Shown here: positions 8,276 through 14,000 of the stretch, piece by piece | How positions within the stretch are numbered: the first letter of the stretch is position 1 | Layout: each line of letters opens with the position of its first letter | DNA from: Neocallimastix lanati (nom. inval.) | Taxonomy: Eukaryota > Neocallimastigomycota > Neocallimastigomycetes > Neocallimastigales > Neocallimastigaceae | Reading direction: 5' to 3' | DNA: 14,000 nt | Assembly: GCA_016946835.1 (NCBI GenBank) | Contig: JACVTC010000020.1 | Location: 1,361,001-1,375,000, forward strand | Notes under the pieces: generated by a model | The model's database searches: none | The model's input: only the letters and a program-made list of their open reading frames with translations | What the model was told of the DNA's origin: nothing | Translations under genes and position numbers: made by a program

Positions 8276-8715
8276 TAATGTATATTCTATTTCAAAAGAT
8301 TTAAATATTCCTCCATTGTCAGCTAAGTGTGCTTTGTCTCAAGTCAAAATGTTTTGATAAATGGAAAGATTCAAATTGTATTATTTCTTATTTAGTTAAT
8401 AATATTCCAAAATCTAGAAAATATACATGGACGAAAGAAAGTAGAACTCTTAAACGTAAACTAGAAAAAAGAGGTAATAACGATAATAAAATCAAGGATT
8501 TTTATTGGAAAAGAGATATGAAAATCAATTCTATTAAAGCTAAATTTTATGACAAAAACAGATTCGAAGAAACATCAAATTTTATAAAACTTTGTTATGA
8601 ATATCCTGAGCTTTCATATGGTTTCTATCGGCTATTGAGAGCACGAAGCGGATATAGATTAGATGCTAGAATTGCTAAAGCTGCAAAAATAATAGATCAA
8701 ATGTGACCTGATTTT

Positions 8716-8766
8716 TGTTCCTGTTGTAAAAGTAATAAACAATGGATAAAGCATTGGTTAATTGAT
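8716..8766 (+). other. CCHC zinc-knuckle coding segment inside the LINE relic
   Basis: The codons read FCSCCKSNKQWIKHWLIDC, giving C-x2-C-x8-H-x4-C just after RLLRARSGYRLDARI. An 'R-x-G' stretch followed by this knuckle is the common ending of LINE ORF2 proteins, where the knuckle probably binds nucleic acid. It lies 10 bases after the in-frame stop at 8704-8706. Confidence 0.8.
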
Positions 8767-8859
8767 TGTCCATTTTTCAATCATATTCGTAGTAAAGTTA
8801 ATGATAAAATTTTATTTTTATATAATGCTTTTTACCATGGCAACCTAACAAATGATATA

Positions 8860-8975
8860 GTTAATAGTAATAATGATAATAGTAATAGTAATAATAGTTA
8901 TAATAATAATAGTAATAGTAATAATAGTTATAGTAATATTAGTAATAGTATTTTTAGTAATGTTAGTAATAGTAT
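8860..8975 (+). repeat. AAT/AGT codon repeat (Asn/Ser tract) in the LINE relic
   Basis: Tandem AGT and AAT triplets with occasional TAT and ATT encode an Asn/Ser-rich linker. The block AGTAATAGTAATAATAGTTA occurs twice (about 8881-8900 and 8911-8930). The same two codons form the large tract in the ankyrin gene at 13741-13965. Confidence 0.8.
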
Positions 8976-9339
8976 TGAAAATAATGTGTATATTGATTCT
9001 AGTGTGTGTAAAAAAGTGTTTAATTTCCTTCTTGGAGGTCGAAGTATTAATAACAGTACAAGGGAATGGAAGGATCTATTTAAGTGCCAGATAAAAATCA
9101 GGTGCTTATTCTGATACTCCATTCTTTGTGGTTACTGCGACTCTTCTTCAATCGATTATACCTATTGCTATTGGCCAGCAATGATCTTTGTTTAATAGGT
9201 TCAAATCGAATCGTACTACTACTACCAAGAGCGTCAATGCTGAAGAAACAGTAAGACAGGCCAACAGGGCTAGCGCAACCAATGAAGATCAATAATTTTG
9301 TATCTTAAAATTAGGATTAACATTGCGAAGTCAAAATTA

Positions 9340-9363
9340 ATTATTATACTTCAGTATAATAAT
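9340..9363 (+). other. Perfect stem-loop in the LINE 3' UTR
   Basis: ATTATTATAC (9340-9349), loop TTCA (9350-9353), GTATAATAAT (9354-9363): a 10-bp stem without mismatches, 45 bases after the reading-frame end. GCGAAGTC and GTGAAGTC occur on either side (about 9325 and 9370). LINE reverse transcriptases often recognise 3'-UTR hairpins, so this may be the element's own recognition structure. That role is an inference. Confidence 0.7.
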
Positions 9364-9506
9364 GCCCTTGTGAAGTCTTACAGATATTAATTAAACGAAA
9401 CTAGAATATATTATACCAGTATTTTATTTTATTTTGTGTTTTATTTTTTGTTTATTTTTTTATCTTTTTTTCTTTTTATTACATGTATTTTATCATATAT
9501 TTAATT

Positions 9507-9512
9507 AATAAA
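9507..9512 (+). terminator. Poly(A) signal AATAAA of the LINE transcript
   Basis: AATAAA ends 23 bases before the poly(A) tail that starts at 9536, the standard distance for cleavage and polyadenylation. The genomic tail shows directly where the transcript was cut. Confidence 0.85.
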
Positions 9513-9531
9513 GATGAAACAAGTTTGCTGC

Positions 9532-9535
<4 letters not shown>

Positions 9536-9564
<29 letters not shown>
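9536..9564 (+). other. Genomic poly(A) tail of the LINE (29 A)
   Basis: An uninterrupted run of 29 A after TTTGCTGCCTTT. It is followed immediately by TGTTTGGCTTT, the first bases of the duplicated target. This is the 3' end of a reverse-transcribed RNA. Confidence 0.88.
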
Positions 9565-9566
<2 letters not shown>

Positions 9567-9715
9567 TTTGGCTTTATTTTCCTTTCCTTCAAAGCAAAAT
9601 TTTTCATTTAATATTAAAATATCTAAATTAAAATTTTTCTAATATCAGTATTATTTATTATTTATTATTTATTATTTAATTATTTATTATTTATTATTTA
9701 TTATTTAATTATTTA
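9565..9715. repeat. Right copy of the long direct repeat (target-site duplication)
   Basis: Matches 8127-8275 from its first base, including TGTTTGGCTTTATTTTCC, GCAAAATTTTTCATTTAATAT and ATCTAAATTAAAATTTTTCTA. It runs into an expanded (TTTATTA)n microsatellite from about 9650. The right end is uncertain because of that microsatellite. Confidence 0.82.
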
Positions 9716-9911
9716 TTATTTATTATTAAATATTAAATATTATTTATTATTTATTTATTATTTTATATTAATTTTAAAATTTTCAAGGAATTTAATTATT
9801 ATCAGATAATAATAAAAAAAAAAAAAAAAAAGGACTTATTTTTTTTATTTTCTATATTTTTATTGGTTTATCGAATTATATATTAATTATATATTAATTA
9901 TAACAGTCATA

Positions 9912-9944
9912 AACTTTTTAAAGCTTTTTATTTTTATTATTATT

Positions 9945-9996
<52 letters not shown>

Positions 9997-10130
9997 TCTA
10001 AAAGTGCTTAGTTTAATATTTTAATTTTCACTTTTTACTATTTTAAGCTTTTTATTTTTTATTTTTATTTTTATTTTTTTTAATATTCTATTTAATTATT
10101 AATTCAATCTTTTAATTTTTTTTTCCTTTT
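9912..10130. repeat. Imperfect tandem duplication (period about 124 bp) containing a 43-base T run
   Basis: AAGCTTTTTATTTTTA begins at 9921 and AAGCTTTTTATTTTTT at 10045. Each is preceded by ACTTTTTA and followed by a T run and TAATATTCTA. The first copy's T run is 43 bases (9949-9991); the second has only short T runs. The duplication is judged from ordered shared words. Confidence 0.6.
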
Positions 10131-10198
10131 TTAATTTAATAATAAAGAATTGGATGTAAATAATTATATTTAATACTTAACTTAGCTTTATAAGTAAA

Positions 10199-10252
10199 AA
10201 TAAAGCAAAAAAAAAATAAATGAAATCTTTTTTATTTAGTTTTTGCTTTATT
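10199..10252. repeat. Perfect 13-bp inverted repeat
   Basis: AATAAAGCAAAAA (10199-10211) and TTTTTGCTTTATT (10240-10252) are exact reverse complements. The 28-base interior, with TAAAT and ATTTA, could pair further with a bulge. It may be a small hairpin element or chance. Confidence 0.6.
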
Positions 10253-11057
10253 GGAACTTTATTATTAAATTTAAAAATTTTAAATAATAACAATATATAT
10301 AAATATATAAATAAAAATCTTAAATTTTCATTGGGTAAAAAAAAAAAAAAAAAAAAAAAATTTAAAAACATTCATAAATATTTAAAATAAATTTATATAA
10401 ATTTCATTTCAGTCATAAATAAAATCACGTTTTTCAATTGATGACTAATAAAAATATAAAAAAAAAAATAAAAAAAAAAAAATAAAATAAAAGAAAAAAA
10501 ATTAGAATAAAAAAATTGAATTTGTATTTTAAATTTCTTTTTGAAATAAACTTTTATATTTAAATTAAAAAAAAAAAATAATTAAAAACAAATAAAAAAT
10601 ATACACTTATTTCTTTATTAAAAGGAAATAAAAGAAATAAATGGCATAAATGATTAAATAATATTAAAAAAAAATTTTTTTTAGGCTTATCTATATTTAA
10701 ATAATAAAAAAGAATAATAATATAATTTAAAGAAGTAGGAATTATTTAAAATTCATTGATGATATATATATAAAAATCAAATTTATATATATATTTTTTC
10801 TTTTCTTTTTTTAGATTTAAAATAATAATAACAACGATAATAATATATTTTATATTTTTATTTATTATTTTTTTTTTTTTTTTCATATTATATTTTTTTT
10901 ATTTTCCTTATTTAATATTAATTTTACTGATTTAGTAACCTTTAAATTAATATAATTTATTTTTAAAATATTATTATTATTATTACTATTATTATTATTA
11001 TTTTTATCTTTAAATAAAAATATATAAATTATATTTCAATTTAGAAACAATAGTAAT

Positions 11058-14000
11058 ATGCAAACCAACGAGGAAAAAATAAATGAAATAAAAAATTTAA
11101 TAAATGATTATTCTGAAGAAAAAATTTATAATATAGCAATATTGGAAAATTATGTTTCAAAGAATAAAATTAATTTAAATGAATTAAATAATAAGAATTT
11201 TGATATATTAATTTATACCATTGATAATGTAGAAAATAATAGAATTTTATATAAATTGATTAATTTTATATTTCAACACTGCCACTATGATTCCTTAAAT
11301 TATTCCTTTCAAGGGAAGGTACCCCTCTATTTGGTGATATCAAAAAACCAATTTAGAGTGGCCGATCTTTTAATGAAATATGGCGCCAGTATTCACTATC
11401 CAGTAACTTATCAAAATGAAACGGTTGAAATAATTGACTATTTTTATTCAGAAAAAAAACTTAACGATAAGATTTTAAATTACATACTTGCTGCTGGATA
11501 CAATATCGGAAAGGATATGACTGCTTTAATATATAAATTCATATTAAAAAAGAATAGTTTTTCAATTTTTAACCATGATTGGCACCAGAAATTGAAAAAT
11601 AATTGTGACTTGTTACAAACTATTTTTGAACATTATATTTATGATAATGCCTTTATTTTACGTTTACTTTCTTTGTATACCCATAAGATACCCCTCTCTT
11701 CTAGTCAGTTGCAAAAAGTAATTTCCAATGAAAAAAATAAAATTCAAATTGAGGAAGGAATGTATGAACTGGCTGTTAAGTCTTCTCATAGTGATGCTAT
11801 CACCGTTCTTTTAAATTATGATGGAAGTTCCGTAGATGAACTTGCCGAAAGAATTCAAAAGTATCATCTTTTGGAAATGACTGTCGATACTGGAAGTTAT
11901 TGTTATATCGATAACCTCTATCCAACCGTTCAAAAAATTATGAGCTATCCCTTTGATTATCAATCCTTAAACATCAGAAAAATTTTAAAAAAACTTATTA
12001 AAAATGAGGATGAAAGAGTGGTAAAATTGGTCATGGAGGCATTGCTAAAGAATCATGTTTTAAATTTTAATGTCATCGATGTTGAAAAAATTTTAATTGA
12101 AGCTGCTAACTTCAATTTAAATGTATTAAAATATTTAGTAGAAATTTTACAACAGCAATCCTCTTTCTCTTTCTCTTTCTCTTTCTCTTCCTCTTCCTCT
12201 TCCTCTCCCTCTCCCTCTTCCACTACTTCCTTCCTTCCAAAGCAAACCACTAATTTATCATCATTGTCATCATCATCATCTTCTTCTTCTTCTTCTCTTC
12301 CACCTCCTCTTCCCCCACCTTCTTCTTCTTCTCCTCTATCTTTCTTTAATTTTAAACAAGTAAATTTAGAAAAAGTATTATTTCAAATTTCCTATCAAAG
12401 TCATTATAAAAAGTTTTATAAGGTGGAAGCTGCTGAATTTCTATTAAGTATCATGTTGAATATACCTTCATTGGATGACGTAGTAATGATCAATACTTCA
12501 CTATTAAAAACATGTGATTCCTCTTATCTCTTATTACTATTATGTACCGCTATTAAAATCAATCATATTAAATTAGTGAAATTTCTTTTAGAAAATGACG
12601 ATTTGAAATCTAAACTCAATATTAATGAAAAGTACAATAATGATGAATGTCCTCTTTTAATTGCCTTCTTTCTTGATCATTTGGAAATATTTAATTATTT
12701 ATTGGATCATGGAGCTGATTGTTATATCAGAGATAGACGTCGATATCTTCTGTTTCCATTAGCGGTTCATTATAAAAAATATAAGATGGTAAAATCGATG
12801 GTAAAGACATCCTCTTTTATTAATTCTGTTGAAGCAGAAATATTTCAAAGTAAGGACTTGATATTCAAAGCCATCAAGGAAGGTGATCTTTCCACCTTAA
12901 AATTACTATTGGTTAATAAAAATCAAAATGATAAAAAATTATCATTATTAAGATCAACAAATAATCAAAATAATAAAAGAAGAAGGTTGGACTCTTCATT
13001 ACCGTATACTCCTGCTCAGTATGCTTATTTAATAGGTCAAAAGGAAATTTTAAAATTTTTAGTAGAGTATGGTGATGTAAATGAAGTTAACTTCTATCTC
13101 ACTACCTTACTTCATTTCGCTCTCTACAGAGAAGATCTTGAAACTGTAGAATATTTAATTAATCATGGGGCTGATATAGCCTTCAATATTGAAGGATATC
13201 AAACAATATTAAAGGATTCAGCATTGGATATTTCATTATACTTGGGAAATAAAGAATTATTCTACTTATTAATCAATAATAAACATATAAAATTGGATCA
13301 GTTAGATGATCAGTGTCAGAACCCATTGGCGGTTTTAATTCAAAGTAAGGATTTTACCCTGGAAGAAAAAGAAATAATAATAAAAGATCTTCTAAAGAAA
13401 GGATTAAATATCGATTATACCAATAATGAACAAACTCCGTTAATGTATAGCCTTCAAGAAAATTTTTTACCACTCTCAAAAATTCTAATTGAAAATGGTG
13501 CAAATGTTAATATTACTGAAAGTAATGAATCTCCCTTATTAAAAGCCGTAAAATTGGGATCTCTACCGTTAGTTAAATTGCTTCTAGAACATGGAACTAG
13601 TGGAAAAAATAATTTTAAAAATGACAAAAATGACAAGAACTCTGACCGTGAAAATATTAATGAATTTAATAGAAATAGTAGTAATAATTTCATGGATAGC
13701 TTTAGCAGAGAAACAGAAGAATATAATCAAAATATAGAAAATTTTAATAATAATAGTAATAGTAATCATAATAATGATAGTAATCATAATAATAATAGTA
13801 ATCATAATAATAATAGTGATAGTAATAATAATAGTAATAGTAATCATAATAATAATAGTGATAGTAATAATAATAGTAATAGTAATCATAATAATAATAG
13901 TGATAGTAATCATAATAACAATAGTGATAGTAATCATAATAATAATATTGATAATAATAATAATAATAATAATTTCAATTATAATTCTTCATTTTTAATG
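11058..14000 (+). CDS. Large ankyrin-repeat protein with Ser/Pro- and Asn-rich inserts (3' end beyond window)
   Basis: One frame stays open for 981 codons from ATG 11058 to the window edge. This is the first ATG after an in-frame TAA at 11025-11027. No introns are seen. Ankyrin repeats, short helix pairs used for protein binding, are clear at several places: VADLLMKYGAS (101-111), IFNYLLDHGAD (544-554), ILKFLVEYGDVNEVN (about 662-676), TVEYLINHGAD (696-706), LSKILIENGANVN (806-818) and LVKLLLEHG (838-846). Intervening sequence looks like degenerate repeats. The N-terminal part (LINFIFQHCHYDSLNYSF, then KVPLYLVIS) has the style I associate with the large ankyrin family of anaerobic fungi. Residues about 368-429 are a Ser/Phe then Ser/Pro insert. 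NNKRRRL (about 639-645) resembles a nuclear-localisation stretch. After residue ~848 the protein turns Lys/Asn-rich, then an Asn/Ser/His tract (895-~975). No enzyme domain is visible, so function and location are unknown. Confidence 0.9.
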   Translation, partial: MQTNEEKINEIKNLINDYSEEKIYNIAILENYVSKNKINLNELNNKNFDILIYTIDNVENNRILYKLINFIFQHCHYDSLNYSFQGKVPLYLVISKNQFRVADLLMKYGASIHYPVTYQNETVEIIDYFYSEKKLNDKILNYILAAGYNIGKDMTALIYKFILKKNSFSIFNHDWHQKLKNNCDLLQTIFEHYIYDNAFILRLLSLYTHKIPLSSSQLQKVISNEKNKIQIEEGMYELAVKSSHSDAITVLLNYDGSSVDELAERIQKYHLLEMTVDTGSYCYIDNLYPTVQKIMSYPFDYQSLNIRKILKKLIKNEDERVVKLVMEALLKNHVLNFNVIDVEKILIEAANFNLNVLKYLVEILQQQSSFSFSFSFSSSSSSSPSPSSTTSFLPKQTTNLSSLSSSSSSSSSSLPPPLPPPSSSSPLSFFNFKQVNLEKVLFQISYQSHYKKFYKVEAAEFLLSIMLNIPSLDDVVMINTSLLKTCDSSYLLLLLCTAIKINHIKLVKFLLENDDLKSKLNINEKYNNDECPLLIAFFLDHLEIFNYLLDHGADCYIRDRRRYLLFPLAVHYKKYKMVKSMVKTSSFINSVEAEIFQSKDLIFKAIKEGDLSTLKLLLVNKNQNDKKLSLLRSTNNQNNKRRRLDSSLPYTPAQYAYLIGQKEILKFLVEYGDVNEVNFYLTTLLHFALYREDLETVEYLINHGADIAFNIEGYQTILKDSALDISLYLGNKELFYLLINNKHIKLDQLDDQCQNPLAVLIQSKDFTLEEKEIIIKDLLKKGLNIDYTNNEQTPLMYSLQENFLPLSKILIENGANVNITESNESPLLKAVKLGSLPLVKLLLEHGTSGKNNFKNDKNDKNSDRENINEFNRNSSNNFMDSFSRETEEYNQNIENFNNNSNSNHNNDSNHNNNSNHNNNSDSNNNSNSNHNNNSDSNNNSNSNHNNNSDSNHNNNSDSNHNNNIDNNNNNNNFNYNSSFLM
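12159..12345 (+). repeat. Polypyrimidine/TCT-rich coding insert in the ankyrin gene
   Basis: Positions 12159-12221 are 63 bases of pure C/T on the coding strand (TCTTTC, then TCTTCC and TCTCCC units). After a short break come TCA and TCT triplets to about 12292 and a Ser/Pro segment (to about 12345). They encode (Ser-Phe)n, (Ser)n and Pro/Ser runs. The sharp edges and low codon diversity point to slippage growth within an ankyrin domain. The opposite strand reads Glu/Lys and is a shadow. Confidence 0.88.
13741..13965 (+). repeat. Asn/Ser/His codon minisatellite in the ankyrin gene
   Basis: Built of AAT, AGT, CAT and GAT codons. The core unit AGT-AAT-CAT-AAT-AAT-AAT, often followed by AGT-GAT, recurs about seven times. 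A 42-base higher-order unit (with AGT-AAT-AAT-AAT-AGT-AAT inserted) occurs twice in tandem between about 13797 and 13880. A pure AAT run follows at about 13950-13970. The unit length is a multiple of three, so the reading frame is kept. Both strands also give poly-Ile frames, which are artefacts. Confidence 0.9.

Larger units (their letters stand above)
8271..9295 (+). pseudogene. Decayed C-terminal part of a LINE reverse-transcriptase polyprotein
   Basis: Four segments in sequence read as one protein if damage is allowed. Frame 1 (8271-8348) has NIPPLSAKCALSQVK, like the region after the reverse transcriptase/RNase H in fungal LINEs. An extra A in the run 8346-8349 shifts to the frame that continues with CFDKWKDSNCIISYL up to TGA 8704-8706. 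After that in-frame stop, the same frame gives a zinc knuckle C-x2-C-x8-H-x4-C (8716-8766), the classic CCHC found at the end of LINE proteins. An Asn/Ser-rich segment (about 8860-8975) follows. An extra A in the run 9093-9097 shifts frame again to AYSDTPFFVVTATLLQ. This frame meets TGA at 9182-9184 and ends at TAA 9293-9295. The catalytic reverse-transcriptase and endonuclease parts are missing. Family assignment rests on motif order and element structure. The GTG at 8329 is not a start. Confidence 0.8.
8276..9564 (+). mobile_element. 5'-truncated non-LTR (LINE) retrotransposon copy with poly(A) tail
   Basis: About 1.29 kb. It contains the broken C-terminal coding part (to 9295), a 240-bp 3' UTR with a perfect hairpin (9340-9363), an AATAAA signal (9507-9512), and a 29-base poly(A) tail (9536-9564). 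It is flanked by direct copies of about 140 bp of target sequence (8127-8275 and 9565-9715). A 5' truncation with an intact 3' end, a terminal poly(A) and flanking direct repeats is the usual result of target-primed reverse transcription. Its GC is clearly higher than the surrounding DNA. The exact left junction is blurred by the TTTATTA microsatellite and is placed between about 8270 and 8283. With two frame breaks, two stops and no reverse transcriptase it cannot move by itself. Confidence 0.85.
9716..11057. other. A/T-rich region upstream of the ankyrin gene
   Basis: No gene is visible. It holds an imperfect tandem duplication with a 43-T run, an inverted repeat at 10199-10252, a 24-A run (10337-10360), a 19-base T run (10867-10885) and an (ATT)n tract (about 10970-11001) shortly before the ankyrin start codon. 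The last 200 bases are the probable promoter and 5' UTR, but no defined site can be named. Confidence 0.6.

Noticed and set aside
8873-9292. Separate small genes in the LINE relic (+ strand 8873-9094, - strand 8928-9122 and 9098-9292)
   Set aside because: They are other-frame readings of the AAT/AGT tract (giving poly-Ile/Val) or of the decayed LINE frame. None has protein-like composition over its length.
8127-9715. The two long direct repeats as LTRs of a retroelement
   Set aside because: The right copy begins exactly after a poly(A) tail with an AATAAA signal 23 bases before it, and the coding remnant is LINE-like with a CCHC end. No primer-binding site, polypurine tract or TG...CA ends were seen.
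10308-10360. AATAAA about 24 bases before a 24-A run, as a second retro-insertion tail
   Set aside because: No duplicated flank or coding remnant was found next to it. AATAAA and A runs are common by chance in this composition.
12053-12250. Minus-strand frame rich in Glu/Lys
   Set aside because: It is the complement of the TCT/TTC pyrimidine tract inside the ankyrin gene.
13584-13998. Poly-Ile frames on both strands at the right end
   Set aside because: They result from reading the AAT/AGT/CAT minisatellite out of frame. The 981-codon ankyrin frame accounts for the sequence.

Overview
The window looks like nuclear DNA of an anaerobic gut fungus (Neocallimastigomycota, the group of Piromyces, Neocallimastix and Anaeromyces). 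Intergenic DNA is almost pure A/T; line 1141-1200, for example, has only 3 G/C in 60 bases. It is full of homopolymers and microsatellites. The genes form compact, intron-free islands of clearly higher GC. The gene types also fit that group: a sugar-porter transporter, a bacterial-looking nitroreductase, and a very large ankyrin protein with Ser/Pro- and Asn-rich inserts. The lineage is inferred from composition and gene content; no marker gene is present.

Layout. Positions 3-626 hold the 3' end of an MFS sugar transporter that enters from the left edge. Positions 627-6935 are a 6.3 kb gene-free desert with microsatellites, perfect hairpins, a long T-rich tract and what look like three diverged copies of a dispersed repeat. 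Positions 6936-7562 are a complete 208-codon nitroreductase/SagB-like gene, probably acquired from bacteria. Positions 7563-8126 are gene-free. Positions ~8127-9715 hold the most informative structure: a decayed, 5'-truncated non-LTR (LINE) retrotransposon. It has its C-terminal zinc knuckle, a 3' UTR, an AATAAA signal, a 29-base poly(A) tail and an unusually long flanking duplication of about 140 bp. Positions ~9716-11057 are gene-free, with an imperfect tandem duplication and a 43-base T run. Positions 11058-14000 are one open frame of 981 codons running off the right edge, encoding an ankyrin-repeat protein.

The genes do not form a pathway or operon. The transporter and nitroreductase fit general carbohydrate uptake and redox metabolism, and the ankyrin protein belongs to a type greatly expanded in these fungi. 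I see no convincing new multi-gene system. The observations most worth following are the long duplication around the LINE, its damage pattern and 3'-UTR hairpin, the TAATAAA heptamer satellite at several loci, the dispersed repeat in the desert, and the repeat-driven growth of coding sequence in two unrelated proteins.
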